Shown: piece by piece, positions 1-14,389 of the stretch
Layout: the number at the start of each line of letters is the position of its first letter
Numbering within the stretch: position 1 is the first letter of the stretch
Assembly: GCA_947650285.1 (NCBI GenBank)
Contig: CANTFL010000138.1
Coordinates: 186,001 to 250,000 of the forward strand
Direction of reading: 5' to 3'
Length of the DNA: 64,000 nucleotides
From: Hyaloperonospora brassicae
Lineage: Eukaryota; Oomycota; Peronosporomycetes; Peronosporales; Peronosporaceae
Position numbers and translations under genes: made by a program
Notes under the pieces: model-generated
What the model saw: only the letters and a program-made list of their open reading frames with translations
The model's database searches: none
Told to the model about the DNA's origin: nothing

Positions 1-3000
1 GCGTATTCTAACAACCTGTGTAATTTGCCTGAAAAACTTGTGTTGATTACATGTAAAATATGCCTATTTTTATACTCTTTTCATAAATGGCATCTATGGA
101 ATCTCCATACATTCATTACGGATGTTATCTTTCACACATTTGTGGCCTTAATCATTGTCCAAGGTCGATTTGAATCACTCGCGGGCTCATTCTAGGCGTC
201 AAACATGTTTACTTCCAGACCTCGTAATATAAGGCGGGAACCCGCAAAATATTCGATATCAATTGCACTCTTTTCTTTAATGGCAAGATTTACGCACTGG
301 TAATCGACTCTGAGCTGGCATGGTCGTTATAAAGCTGAAAGTTGAGAGCAACCCGCTGTCCTATGAAATTAAATGGATCTACGAAGCATAGCTCGTACAC
401 GACCAATATTTTTTCAAAGAGACAGATTCTTCCTTGCTGATGTACATTGGATTACACCATTGTTCGACGATATCGATTACCGCTTTCCTACGTCACGCCC
501 CTCCATCGGTTGCGCGAGGTTCATTGGGAACGTTTTAGCGGTATAGATCGTTCGAAGTCCGATGCAAAACTTCTATTTTTCGCGTCGTATATCGACGTAA
601 ATAGTTCGTTATAGCAAACTATCTGTGCGCTCACGTAAGAAGTACATGATCTGGTCCAGCTGGCTCATTTGTCAGACTAGTGTGGAGACGTAACAAAATT
701 TTGCTGTTATAATCAATCGATATTTGCAATTGCGCTCGATCCTATTGTATATATCAATGCGTAGACGCTCTTTCAAACGAAAATGATTATATTTACGTTC
801 GACTACATTACAAAGTCGTCTACATTCGCAGTATGCAATGTTTGCTTTGAAAACAATTGAGCAGATCCTTACCTCAGTATTTACTGAAGAAGACGATTTT
901 ATATCCAGTCTAATCACTGACCGAAAAAAGAGGGTCTCACTTTAAAATTTAAGCTAACACAATACTGTATTTCATACTTTTGTCGTACGTCGATAGATTC
1001 AAACCTTTTACCTTCTTTCCCGAGCACTGTTTCAACTTATGGAATTATTGCGTTATAGCGTAATGTTATAGTCCAAAATGGCGGTTTTTCGACAATAAAT
1101 GCGCAAATAGGACAATAGTTACCTTTGGAAGGCAAACTAAGTGAAGGATGTTGCATGAAACCAAGTGGTAGGAATTAAACTAACGACCAACTTATTTTCG
1201 AGCACACTGATACACATCAATAAACACAACAGTTACACCGGCAGGAGTGCTGCTCACTGGATGCTCTGGTTGACTGATCGACCGATAAGCCGAACTGATA
1301 ATTGTTGAGGGTTCATGGGGTAGTCTTAGTGCATCTATTGTGTCGCAAACATTAAAAAGACCTTGGGTTGGTCTGACAGAATATAGAACCCGCTCAGCTT
1401 GCTTGGCACGACCGGTGCTATTCCAGGGCACCAGAAGAACCCCTGGTTTCCGGACGGGGATTTTTCGGGTGCCCTGGAGAAGCACCTATAGAGTGTAGCA
1501 ACTGTTGAAGCTGATCAGAGACGACGGGGTGGGTATAATTGATTCGATACAATTACTGACCGATATCAACACTTATCTTAAAAGAGGCAATTTTTGGAGA
1601 CTTTTCGATCTTGTGAAGTTTTGTGACAACAGTTTTTCAGATGTTAATGGACACTTTTTACATTTCCATTTGATTGATTGGCAGATGGGAACAAGTTTGT
1701 ATCCCAGCGTCGAAAAATAGGAGACCCGAAAGGTTTTACTCGTGTGCTTAGGGATCTTGCGTGATATGCGCATATTATTGATTTCGAAGCTAACCAAGTA
1801 AATGGCGTGCGCGCAGAAGTAGTAAGTGAAACTCCGTTCTTGCGCAAGTTGAAACGATAAATTTGGTTAAGAGGTTTTCGAAGTGACAAAAAGAATTGGC
1901 GGGATGATCGGTTCCGATTAGCAGATCCTTTAGGTATTGTTCGGTTACGTCCTGATGGATGCTGGATCCAAGTAGTGGACAGCTGGACCAGCGAGTTGTT
2001 CCTGTCAATGTTGACATTCGCACGCTAGTGTTGGGTCATAAACCCAATACTGACCATCGAATATCTTTTTTATATAACTGATACAAGACAATAAAACCTG
2101 CATGTAATTCTGGATCAATAGGGTTAATGCCATTGTAACGAAGTCCCTACCTTATACGATAGGGCCTTACAAATGGGGTCACCTAATAACCGTTCTTTAT
2201 AGCCAAAATGTGCTGCAGGGACGGCGATCCAGCAAGTATAGCAAGGAAGAGATGGGGAGAGGACCAAGAATGCTGATAAAAAATGTGTTGATACGTGGTT
2301 CACTATGTACATTTGGAACTGAACCGATGTAGATCTATAAATCGATAATTTAGGCTCCCTTTTATCTATCTTATTATTAATGTCTATTATCATTGTACTG
2401 ATGTCACGGACTTCCCTTTATGCATTGATATGTTCACCTTTAACACACTTGAGGACGTGCATCATCGCGCCACACGACCCTGATGGCCGACCCCTGATCC
2501 TGGAAATTTTATTAATAATCTATTGTACCTTAATAAAGGAACGTATATTGCAATTTTACATAACTACAATTTAGTTAAATTGAAAATGTACCCATCGCTT
2601 ACTATGCAAATCTTCCGACGACTTTGCCTTAAATAGTTATAATAAATTACGGTCACGCGTCGGACACAAAATGTCTGCATGACGCTTCCTACAGTTTGGT
2701 TTCTGACGGTTTGTTCCATAGAAGATTTGCTATGTAAAGGCCGTAATGAAATAAAAAAAGCAATCAATCGATATTGTCGCTCCCTTGAAAGAAAATATTC
2801 TTTCAAGCTTAAATTTATGCAAAAACCATTGTAGAATGAAGAGGGTAGTTTCTAAATTATTGCTTATATTGACTCGGGAAGGCTTCAAATGCTTGAACAT
2901 GCGTCGGTGTTACCCCCATCGATAGGCTAGGTCCCATGTCATCTCTATTGACAATTTAGTCATTACTAAAGCAGAATTCAGGCCTTAGTTGGCCTAGAAC

Positions 3001-6000
3001 ATCTGGTTCTTGTCGCCTACAAGGTTTGCTACAAAAATGCTATATATAAACACCTGTAAACATCGAATTTATGAAGAACTATACATCGTAAAAAACAAAG
3101 TTTGTTGCTGGGTAGCACCTCCACCATCCAAAAACTTTTTTTGGAAGCAAGACTTTATCTATTTCTACCACCAAAGTGTCCAACCAATCGCCATAGATGA
3201 CCTGACCGTATCGATTAAGTCTCAATTAAATGCTTCTTACCAATCCGGAAGAACTTCAACTCTTTACTTTCCACCACGATTGTTTCTCTATTGGACGCCT
3301 CATGGTCACGGATAACTATCATTGCTCGTAACTTCTTCTCGAGTTAAATAAAAGAACGTGTCTTATACAGTCGCTTGCGTCGTATCTTACTTCGCAAATT
3401 TCGCTCTAATGTACATCGTCTGTCGTTTCGTACACTCACATTAGGTGATTATTTTAATTCTTTTAGGTGTCAATGTTCTTAATTGGTTAATCCATAATTA
3501 CGACGTTGTTATCTAATATGCCAATCCTTTACCCCCTCCTCCATTGCCTCTGACCTCTCTTTATTCCTATTGTACCGCAGACTTGAACGTTTTATTATGT
3601 TACTTATCGTGACATATAAAAGCACCACTTTTATATTTTTAGTCTTGCATGAATATGAAATGAATGCCTACCTAACTCCATCATACATTAATGAGGCGCG
3701 TGCAATGGGCATGTTACCTTACTTTGTTAGGTTGAACTAACTTTGGAAATAATGCCACTGTGATAAGTCCCCCGGTTGCATCATAACAAACAATAAAACT
3801 CTCATTTTGACGAAGGTTGCAAGCAGAGTCGCTGGTGCAAAGTGTCGCTGGTGCAAGGTGTCGTTGGGCACCGCATATGCGCGCAGCTAAGTCCTCCTTG
3901 ATTAAAATAAAAAGGCTACAAGCGAAAAATCTGTGTAAGCTGCCGCATTAATCGTTTATAAATACTGATATCCTGTCGTGTATCCATGTCTAAGCTAAGG
4001 AATGCCGACGATTGATTTGTGTACACAACCGCGCTTAAAAGCCACAACGTATATTTTATCCGGGTGCACATTTAATCCATACAAATTAAGCAATCTAATA
4101 ATCGATATACATTACGAGAGGACATTGTCGTATCTCGCTTTAAAGTTATCGAAAGACCTACAATCAAAGACTAGTGTCCCGTCTCCCAATTGTGACTCGA
4201 GACAACCGAATGTGTTTATTGTAAAATAAATAGAGCCTATATCAATCCCATAGATAAAAAAGACAAGAAAAGTAGATAGTATTTACCAAATTACGTTCGG
4301 ATCCCCTACGGCTTGACTTTATTCTACTTGATCCCGAATAAATAAGTTGTGACATCTAGATATATCAAATCTTGGCGATAAATGCGTATTTAAAGTGACA
4401 GTATTCATATTAAATATATCTTTTTAAGACGTAATTTAAAAAAATGGCAATAAATTCGGACAAGAGCTGCGACGCCGCCGTAACGTATCAGCGCCCCTTA
4501 TGATGTTGACCATGCCGATGCGACTCGATCTACTTCCGTCATATAGCGCCGGATAGAACCGCCATAGGCTTGTCGACTATATGATGTGTAATGAACTAAT
4601 TTTTAGCGTGATTGCGTGTGAACCCCTTCAAACTAGCCTTTCCTATTTGCTACGCTAGTCGAAAGCATCGTTTCTTGCAAAACGCTTATATATAGGTCTG
4701 TTAATTCCTGTCGCAGATAGAGTTGCGCTCAAATCAGCGCTCAACTTCGGCAAACTACATCCGTATTTCTGCAATAAATATCGAGCCAAATTTTCGATCA
4801 ATCTTCGCAATATCGCGCCGCCTGATCAAAGAATCTCCCCGTTCCATCTATCGTCCCCGTCCTTGTAATATCGTCAAATGTTCCCTTGATTAAATTCTTA
4901 GGGTAGCGATTCGGTAGAATAAGGCAATGTGCACTGACATCGTCGTGAACGATATTTTTTGGGGCACGTTGCACTTGTAAGCTTATTCGCAAACTATCTA
5001 CAACGACGCAAATTAGGCTGAGCGACACCATTAGTAAACCTAACTCCGGGATTGTGGCACGAAGAAACGGTCGATTAAATTGGCTTTGCTCATACTTTGG
5101 TAGGTAAGAAATCCGTTCATTATCCGCTTTATCACCCACTACACAGAAATAGAGCGTGAGCGCGTCTACTGGAGCAAAATCTTGCACCAATGTCTTTATT
5201 ACTACGCTCTTAGGTTGCCTCGAGGTGTCCTCAAGACTTTTAAGTGCCAGGCCCCGTATTTTATAACCAATTAGCGCAACACTATTGGCATGCTGATGCT
5301 ATATTCACTTCTGCATACCTGTAAAAAAAATAATGGACGCATGACAGTTTAATGGGTACAAATTAACTAATCGAATGTTGGATAGGTTGATTGCGATCCC
5401 TCGACTCGTCCATTTTCCATTATTTAAGGATATGTCGATTCGACCATTGTTGGCTTGCTGGGATAAAAGCCACTTTATTCTTCTTATTGTTAGCTACACA
5501 TTAGCTCCACAAGTTCAAGTCTGTAATATGGTCCGGCTACTACCATATGGAAATTTAATTTAGTGATTTTCGCAATATCAATATACTGGGAACGCTAAGG
5601 CGGTTAGTCTGGTATGCGAAGTATAAAAATGAATTGGCTTGCCCATTCTATCGGTATTCTGTATTGATGGGCTACCTCCTCATGGGATTTGAAAGTATGT
5701 ATCTGACAGTATGGATCTATAGTGAAGTTGGCTTGCTATTATATAATTGAACTGTACAGTTGGTAATGTACGACAAGATATGACTGTAAGTTTTTACCTG
5801 TTTTTGGCTCGATAGTGAAGCTAGCTTGCTCATTCTATAATTGAAGTAAACAAATGAAAAGGATATCGACAAAAGTATAAAACTGACAGTTTGGGTTAAT
5901 ATTGATGTTGTTGATTGACTTTAGTACTGAAAAGACCGGTCGGGGAAGGTTTTATTGGTTAATTAGTGGTTCCAAACGAATTGTTTGGCTTTATATGGGG

Positions 6001-6946
6001 TTATGTAGGCATCTCAAGCCTGGCATGCGACAAAGCTGTGATCGTCGAAGTCGATGAGTGTGTGCGTGCGTAATATGTTCTGAGCGTTTTTGTTGTAATT
6101 GATTGCGTCCGTTGATTTTTGTGGGGGTAAAGTTCCAGTGGTCGACATCGCTTGCTTGACTTGTGGTAGGAAAATGGATCGACACCCTGCGTGTCATGTA
6201 TGTTTGTATATTACAGTGATATGATTAGTCATCAGCTGCACATTTCTAAGTGTGTACTTCGCAGCTTTTCTGCGTCATTGCTGGCGTTGAGTAAAGTTTG
6301 TTTTTAACAAACGCCTCTCTATAAAAACTCATTTAACAATGATTTGCTTATAGCTTTCAGGTGACGACGCGTGTGTTGTATGCGTTGGTATCATTGCTTA
6401 CATGAAGGTTTATAAATAAAATGACGCATCTTTTCTTGTTCTCTTTCTCCAACATATAGCGTTTAGAGTTCAAGGCAGTCCTTCGACTTTTGATGTCACC
6501 TCTCATAATGCGGCCTAGATTCGGCTACCAATGTGCATTTCTTTACCCGTGGCTTATACGACTCAAGGCCTTATCTATAGAGCGGTCAGTCAGTAGTCTC
6601 CTTCTCTATAACAGCAAGCTAAGAATACTGTGTCGTGGACCTGGAAGCCTTGCACATTCTCTGTATTTCGATCGCTTTGGTTTTTCGAATATAGTTGCTT
6701 TTCGATCGACTTAATTTTACATGCTACACATACTTTAATTAAATTTAATACTTAACGGTAACTGCTGATCTCCCGAGCCCCTACGTGGTCTATGGGGTCT
6801 GATATGCTTGTTTGTAGCTTTTGGTATAGAAAATACAGCCTGAGCGATGCATGTTCAAACGTCTTCAAAAGAGCAGACGAATTGTATATACTCCATACCC
6901 TATAAGATATTATAAATTACCTTCTAATACATGATATATATGAGAT
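1..6946. other. AT-rich gene-free stretch
   Basis: No open reading frame here has a recognisable domain or a convincing length. Several short frames begin with non-ATG codons. A slightly more GC-rich patch at about 1190-1800 has open frames on both strands and could be a transposon scrap, but I recognise no motif. Small repeats are present: a 15-bp unit near 3828-3872 (GTCGCTGGTGCAAAG, about three copies) and a loose dispersed repeat near 5625-5850 containing GAAGTTGGCTTGCT-like words. I see no RNA gene. Confidence 0.6.
3828..3872. repeat. short 15-bp tandem repeat
   Basis: Three imperfect copies of a unit reading GTCGCTGGTGCAAAG lie head to tail; the last copy reads GTCGTTGGGC and then diverges. 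It stands in gene-free AT-rich DNA with no coding context. No function is inferred. Confidence 0.5.
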
Positions 6947-7195
6947 TATAGGTTCACCCTTACTATTTGATACGTACACCCCCCCCCCGAAATAGAGGCG
7001 CCTTTTGAAAGACCGAAACCTCCCTTACTAGGTACTGCACACTTATACATACACAATACCATATAGTTATGTTCTTTGTTTTGTACACAACCGTCCATAA
7101 TACGGTACTCTTTTGTGTCAGCACAAAGCCTTGCGTACCGGTTCCTCGCTTTTGTCCGGTACACACCGTATCAGTACTCATAATACGATCGTTAC
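6947..7195 (-). repeat. left inverted terminal repeat
   Basis: This arm is the reverse complement of 8215-8437. It contains a run of nine or ten C at about 6977-6986, where the right arm has only a short GT-rich stretch. The inner boundary is approximate because similarity fades gradually. Confidence 0.65.
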
Positions 7196-8214
7196 CCTAT
7201 TCAATAAAGATTATAAATACCGGTCCATCACACCGTGATCCGTCAAATGATCAGTACAATATGATAGATCGAAATGAAGACGTTCGAATTCTCGATTAAT
7301 ACCCACTGCAAGATGATCTTCTCGTCTCTATCGCGCACCAAAATCATGTGCGAGTCAATCGGCAATCATAAATACTCGTTCATGACGGCTTTTACGCCTC
7401 GTACCGCGCAGCAGTGGGCCCCTACACCGCATTTGATCAAACTCAAACCCTTCAGTAGCAGAAAGTAAGTGAACAGGCGCCCCCAAAGAAAAATGGCCAG
7501 ACGCCTTGTCAATGAAAAATTTTCGCATTAACAGCGTCTTTATGAGACAACACAAATTGTGCGCGGTGACATTTGTCTTCCCCAACGAGCTTTTAAAACG
7601 CGTCGGCGCACGAGCGCGCCTCTCTTGCAGGATAAATATGATCATAAGTGATAACCTTGCGATTGTCCGGTGATTCTGAATTGTCAAAGATCGACCGCAG
7701 CGACTCCGAGTACCTGAGCTAAAAAAATATCCACATTACGTCCACAAAAAGTAAACAACCATCCAGAGGTCCGATTTACAAAAGGCACAAGTACCTCAAT
7801 GTGTATATGTGGCACCTGCTAACCCGGTCGAGTGGCGGTAACTGGCGACAAGAATGATTGTGCGACATTCAATAACAATCCATCAATAGCTTTAAGTGGC
7901 TGAGACATAGAAGTGATAGTTGCTGCGCTGTCGTCCGTGCGCAAACGCCGCTCTGCTCATCAACGAGACGGTCTCCTGCGTTCGTACAGGCCATTTATTA
8001 TAATGGATAGATAAACTCGTACGGCACCACAACTAGACAAGAGGCGGGTACGACAATTAGCAGAGTAATGCGCGTGTCACATGCTGATCCTCTTTTCTTC
8101 TCGCCAAGGCATCTTACGCAGCCGTAAGGCTGATTTTATACTCGTATCTCAGGCGATGTTCATGTTGTTCTTTCGCTGATTAAAATAGGAGAATTGGTTT
8201 TATTAGGGGTACTT

Positions 8215-8437
8215 ATAGGGTGGTTTACCTGATAACAAGAAAGGAACCGATACGCAAGGCTGTGTGCAGACAAAAAACAATACTCTATTGTGGAGGGTTA
8301 GTGTACAAAGCAAAGAATTTCGATATGGCATTGTGTATAAATAGTTTTGCAGTACCTAGTTAGGGAGGTTACGGTACTTCAAGAAGGGCCTATATTTCAG
8401 GTGTGTGTACGTATCAAAGGGTGGGTGTGAACCTATA
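8215..8437 (+). repeat. right inverted terminal repeat
   Basis: This is the partner of the arm at 6947-7195 in opposite orientation. The outer end GTGAACCTATA mirrors TATAGGTTCAC on the left. Small insertions and deletions separate the two arms. Confidence 0.65.
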
Positions 8438-11400
8438 AATCATTAAATATATTTCAAAGCCATCGTGTGCTTAATCAAGTGAGATACTACAACAATATAA
8501 TCATTCTTTTTCTAGATAAGGATAACGCCGGGATTTCTGTTCGTCGATACTCGCGCACATCATGTGATCTGCAGCTGGTGCTTATTACTCATATGGTACA
8601 TATTTTTATGGAATTTTTCTCATATGTATATTAATGATGCCCTCCACTATTTACTTTGTTATCGACAACGACGTTAAACGTACCGGATGCTTGTCAGGAC
8701 AGGTGACGCTTCTAGTCACTCGACCACTGCCATCTCAATTTCCCCGTTGTACAGTCGCGTTATGTGACTAGTCCCTCATCAATTTTGTCCCTATCTCATA
8801 ACGCTATCTAAGACTTGACACAAGTATGCTTTGAACGCAAAATATGACTTCTGAGTAGGAAAAGCGTCTCGTTATAAAAAATCTGTCCTCACTTAACTAT
8901 TTGCCGTGGGCGTCCAGACGTCGGCGCTACTATTAGTAATGTAAACGCCGACGTTACCGATTTCAGCCAGGGACCCCTTGCGTGCCTTAATAAGCTCGTA
9001 TACCTGAATTCAATGTGTGCATCGAAAAAGAAACTCAGTTGTCAAGTAAGGCTTTCCTTCTTGATCTTCATACGGGATCGGATTGCGCTTTTTTATTGTT
9101 TTCTACATCTCCGAATATTATTTCAGGTTTACAATTTTATGAGCAACGAGTCTGTCCTGCTGTGCTCTGATGTTGGGTACAGGCGTGGGTCGGAAGTTTG
9201 AGCTCGGTGGCTAAGCCGTCCAACTTAATTTATTCGCGCTTAGGTTTACGCGGAGAAATTTGAGACTGTAGCTTCCTCACAGCCATACCTGGATCCTCCC
9301 GCTGTACCAAATTTAGATATCTGTCTCGTTCGTAAATTAAGAAGGTCGTGTACGCCTCGTGTACAAGGGTTGAATCTTCCTATTACGCTGTTGATCATCA
9401 ATTGTGCGGCATTTTGTGTTCAATGGCCGAATATCATTATCACTTATACCTGAGAATTGACAGGCGCTATTTGACATTCAATATTGGCTAAGTTCACATA
9501 AATTCAAGAGAAACCGACTCTCATAGTTACCTGTAGAACGATTTCAACGGCCTTTCTGCTTTATTTGTGTATCTTGGGCGGTACTAATACACACCAATTC
9601 CGGCAATGCCATGCGTGGTGGCGAGTGAGAATGTATATTGCTGAATAATAGGCTGCTATCAGTCAGCGTTCGCAGCATCCTCAATCGTGGCGGTCGGATA
9701 CGACATGTCCAGTGAAGAGTGTAAAAGGATTTTGACCAAATTTATACATCAGTTGAGCAATTTTTACAGACTCACGCCTTCGCACCCTCGGCAGACGCTA
9801 AAAATAGCAAATTATAATGTAAAGATCAAGCTTTTTGTCAAAATATTGTTGGCCTATCTGCTGAAGTCCTCGCATGATGCACGACGCCCTAGCTGAGAAA
9901 TCGATATGCCTGGTAGAAGCTTTTTCGTAATGAGTAGCTCTTTGATCGAATATACGGTCATATTCTAAGCGTAATATAGTTTAAACATTTGACAATACCC
10001 AACGCTTTTCCAAGCTCAATAATTCCGTAGCTCGAGTGAGATCAATATTACCGAGTGGCGATGGCAAGATTTTTGTAATCTCGACTCTTTAGTGGCAATT
10101 AAAAGGATATAAGATGAATACTTTCGTTTTTGTGATTATTGTTTTTCCTACGTTGTGTCATCGTCGGTAGGGCTACCTGCACTATTTCAGGTGAACTCGT
10201 GTCTTGAATAAAGTAACCGTGATTGTAATGGGGTTGGGGTGACCGTGATAAATTCTTCACACAACTACGGGTGTATTTTTAGGGTGCCCGGTTTGATTCG
10301 CCCCGAGCTCGACGAGATATCCTTGTCCATAATTAAAAAACCTAACTCACTGGACTTTCTGACCACTTGAGCCGTCTCTAGATCTTGCAACATGTCCCAT
10401 ACTTTGTTACTGCGACCGGCCGCAGTTCGAGTTTAAGAATATTTGGTTCCTGTCCAAGTAATCCATAAACATTACTTGATACAAGCATCTAAGCCTTCTT
10501 AACGTCTGGTGGCTAATAATTCAAATCCGACGAGAAGTCGACACTTGTACGTTAGCAGCAAATTGAGATTTGACTAAAGTTTAAACAATCAACAAAAATT
10601 AAAGCCTATGACTTAACATACTCGGCAGCACGACGACATGTGTCACGCGTCGTCCTTGTCCAAACAATGTCGATTATCGCTGTAAACCCCTCATGATACT
10701 TAGGATCGACATATCGTGATCGACACCTGTGATCCGCACTTTGCTTAACCGATCGTCCCGATTTCTTGTGTCCGACCGGTCGTCATCGACACATGCGATT
10801 GACAATTGTGACTGATCGTTTGTAATGAACCCTTGTGGCCACTAGATCGAGACATTACTTGCTATCGACCGATCTTCCTCAATATTCTTGATAAATTACT
10901 TGATTGCATACTATTTATCAGCCCATCAATATCCGTTTCTCAATAGTCTCCTCGAGACCAATCTATCCCAGTGAATTGATCAATTCGATTATACCACACA
11001 CCCTTTAGCGTAGTATCTTCAGCTACCTCTTCACTATTTTACTATTATTCGTGTAAAATAAGTCTCAGAACCTCCATCTGTGTACCATTTTGAGTTTGAT
11101 AAATGGGGTAGCCAATAAGTTGATTGCCATACAGCTTCCAAGATATTTTGCTTACCAAACAAGGAAGTATAAATAATCATGCTGACAATGAGCAATTGTA
11201 AGGCTCATTATGGCGCACTATTAATATTGCTGGCAGCGTTCAACATCCTCATGATAGAGAATGATTGATCTATCAAATCACATAGCTCGTCCAATTACTC
11301 GAATAATCTGTAGGCAGCCCACCCTTTCCACTAAGTTTTTTTAAAAGGCGACTCTTTGTTAAGTAAGTGTGCATGTATCAATTCCTGTCAAGTCAATTCA

Positions 11401-12388
11401 TGACGCATTGATTGCCAGTAAGCACGTTGTAAGGAACCAACAGTGCGTAATATGAGTAAGCTGTACATATATACGTTGTAGTCGCGTCAATTCGTCATTT
11501 TAGTTTGTACAAGGTCTAGCTATCAAGTTCATAAGGGCCCCTTAGAGGGGCTGATGCATGTTGCGGCGGACGATGTACCATTTTATTATAAACGGATGGT
11601 CAATATATCGTAATTTCCAGCCTTTCCACATCAAAATAGTACCAACATTATGTTGTTTTAATTAGGATTAAAACTAATCGGCTTTGCGACATCTTAATAA
11701 GTCAAATAATCATCCTGGGGTACGCGGAACCCTTTCGTCCCAAAATTACACCTTCTTGATCATGCTAGTGTTCTTTCTTCACGCATGAATACTCACTCCA
11801 CTGAGCAACTACAGCACGAGATGACCTTTGTCTAACCTCTTACTAGAATAGTAGAAGCTCAGTCATTCTCAGATATACATTCACTCTTGTAGAGCTCAGA
11901 AATTTGCTAATTGACGATTCAACCTTATGGGGGCCCACTAATGAATACACACCAATTTTGGTGCCGTCTCGAATTTAACGCCTATTTAAGACAGCCATTT
12001 GTTGTTTCAAAGACGCATTTGATGTTCTAAAGTCTATTTATCTATATATCGTGGTTACACACAAAGTCGGGTTAGTCGACTTGGTGGTGCACGTGGGTCT
12101 AAATATTTCGCATTTCCCCAGATTTGCATTGATGGTGATCGCCCATTGATCATATTAATTAAGCATACCCCTTTTAACCCTGCTGCACAGGTGTGCAGAA
12201 AATATTAGTAAAATGCCGGCTAATTTTGGGCAGAGCCTGGGTAGCTATCTTTGCATGGCGTTCCCACCATACGTATAATCGTCAACGAAAACCAACGTTA
12301 GTAATACAGATTCGTACAATAGGATCTTTTTTAAAATGGCGAGGTGTAAAACAGGTTATTTTGTGCGGAAAATGATCAGCTTTTATGA
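8438..12388. other. AT-rich gene-free stretch
   Basis: No reading frame exceeds about 70 codons and none carries a motif I recognise. The only structure I could see is a loose cluster of ATCGACA / CGATCG words at about 10655-10885. Otherwise I see nothing. Confidence 0.6.
10655..10885. repeat. degenerate ATCGACA-rich repeat cluster
   Basis: Words such as TGTCGATTATCG, GATCGACATATCG, GATCGACACCTGTGATC, CATCGACACATGCGATT and TATCGACCGATC recur irregularly over about 230 bases. The period is not regular enough to name a unit. It is probably an eroded tandem array or chance enrichment. Confidence 0.3.
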
Positions 12389-12851
12389 TCATTGAATTGT
12401 GGCTGTCAGATTCAACGTAGCGATCGCTGGAACTTGATTCTCTACAGGAGTCTTACGTAAAGCCGCCTTTCGAGCCTCTACGACTTCTTCGTAAATCCAG
12501 TGTGATTTATATTTTTTCTGATCGATCACAACAGATCCCGTGCCTTCATATAGTTTCCAGTCCAGATGTGGCCGCTCAATCAATCGGATCCTTTCTCAAC
12601 CCTGGCAGCTTAGAACCTGTGCTAAGAATGTTTTCTCATCTGTCCACCTCTCCTGCCTGAGGCCGGAGGGATCGTTCACAATTTCGACCAGCACTGGATT
12701 TAAATCTCTTCTTGTTGCCCTCTCGTCTTTGTCGTAGCGTGTTCGGTGTGACCGCATGAGGGTACACGGATTGAAACCTCTTAAAATCACGTAAAGTAAA
12801 ACAAATGGACGTGTAATTAAACTTCAGCAGACGCTTTTTAGCCTTCGACAA
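12389..12851 (-). pseudogene. decayed coding-like island, unrecognised
   Basis: On the minus strand two overlapping open frames can be read almost continuously, with a frame change or stop near 12590. The conceptual product has ordinary protein composition, for example segments reading ERWTDEKTFLAQVL and SHWIYEEVVEARKAALRK. The base composition is more GC-rich than the surroundings. I do not recognise the family. It lies about 1 kb upstream of the copia remnant and may be part of another dead element. An unrelated chance frame is possible. Confidence 0.3.
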
Positions 12852-13556
12852 GGAATCTTGAGTTGCTTGTCACAAACAGGTGAGATCTACCCAATTTATA
12901 TATATGGTGCCTAATACAGCACATAGAAGCCTATAAAAGATTTGTTGCATGCCCTAGTGTACGATGGGAATCTGGGGTCGATACATGTTCAACTTGCATA
13001 TTCAACACATTTCGGCTTAAATGGAGATGCCATAATGAGACCTGTCGTTCCTCGCATGGTGCTAACCTCGTAAATGGTGGTTATCAAGATTATATCTGAG
13101 GTAATAGCAGGGGCGTGCCATACACTCTTGGACCTGAATAAGATTTTCGGCAGGGCAATACTAATTATATTCCAACGTGCAAGTGACTTTAAAACGGTTG
13201 AACATACTTACTCACGATTAATGTATCCACAAAGATGAAAAAGGATCATGACTGCTGATGTAGAAAGGCGCGACTGTTGAGTTTAAATCACATTACGGAC
13301 GTTAGAAAAGCACGAACTCTGGAATAGCACGAGTGATTTGTGTAATCTACGAGCAAATTTAAAGCCTACGCAGGAATTTCACTTTGTAATGGGTACAAAA
13401 GAAAGCCGGACATGTTACCAAGTACATTTAGTTATCGATTGTCCATCCATCGCACAGAGTTCAAAACAGGTCATGAGACCAAAAGCGAGAGACTTGAATC
13501 CCCGGCAGTAAGAACAGGCGTGCAACGACGCCGAGACTGACGAACACGCGCTGAAT
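12852..13556. other. unassigned sequence upstream of copia relic
   Basis: No coding signal. I looked here for a 5' LTR matching the LTR-like sequence at 18.29 kb and did not find one, so the copia element appears to have lost its 5' end or it has diverged beyond visual recognition. Confidence 0.4.
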
Positions 13557-14389
13557 GTGGCAATTGACCTATACAATCTTCTCGGAGGGACGCAATCGGT
13601 CTCGGACGCTTATAAGGCCCAAGATATGGCAATTCGTATCTTCCAGGTGAACTGGATGGTTGAATCGACTTATGAGACAGCTCGCACGGATGGCGCAACA
13701 GCAAGCCCAGTTTGTCTCAAATCATATAAAGATGCGAAGCCAACTGATTCGAAGAGCTAAATCTGCGCCTACTCCACTCTCGAAGCACTCATTCAAAGGC
13801 TCAAGTGCTTGACTCACTTTACCAAAGCGCGAGATCGTCGAATGTGGATGGGCGCAATCGATGAGTATATGTCTCAAACGCGCATGCCACCACCTAATCA
13901 GCCACCGCAACAAATACGCGAGCCGCCGCCTCACCAACCGCCGCAACAAGTAAAATGGAGTCAGCCAGCGCGTTTTTCGCAGCATTCCATGCCACCAAGA
14001 GATCATTGGTTGAAGCTACTATATCCTCGGGACCTAAACTGGTCAGGCTATATTAAGTTTACGGGTGTAGAGACTTACCAAGGCAATGAAGCGGAATATC
14101 AGGCGTGAGGAACGCCTTCCACAGCGAATCGGCGCAACCCAACTAATGAGCGGACGAGATTGGATAGAAAAATTATACATCGCTGCGGTCATTGAAATGT
14201 TTGACAGTTCCTACTCAGATACTACAAGAAAATGCTACAGGTTTGGACAGCAGTGCTGTACTTACTTAAGTACGTCATGAACAGCATGCTAATGCTGTAC
14301 ATGACTCCTATGCAAATCACGAAAGGCATTGAAACGAGGAAAATTGAACAGGATTGCAGCAAGATGTGGACATAACACTACTCACATTT
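13557..14389 (+). pseudogene. copia gag remnant
   Basis: Open pieces include a Pro/Gln-rich segment (about 13885-13970) followed by a region reading KFTGVETYQGNEAEYQA. This resembles the 'F.G..Y..W' start of copia gag domains (UBN2/gag families). The frame then meets a TGA at 14106-14108 where a Trp would be expected, and continues as a readable gag-like frame. Further frameshifts follow before the inserted LTR. Confidence 0.55.

Larger units (their letters stand above)
6947..8437. mobile_element. non-autonomous DNA transposon-like element with ~250-bp inverted ends
   Basis: The first roughly 250 bases (6947-7195), read as the reverse complement, align along their length with the last roughly 220 bases (8215-8437). 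Shared landmarks in order include GGAACCGATACGCAAGGCT, TGTGTACAAA-CAAAGAA, GCAGTACCTAG, AGGGAGGTT and GTACGTATCAAA. The outer ends are TATAGGTTCAC and GTGAACCTATA. A TA dinucleotide sits at both outer ends and may be the target duplication, as in TA-targeting superfamilies, but this is not settled. The interior (7200-8210) has no recognisable transposase; the longest minus-strand frame (7355-7687) matches nothing I know. The arms have diverged by substitutions and small gaps, so the insertion is old. Confidence 0.7.
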
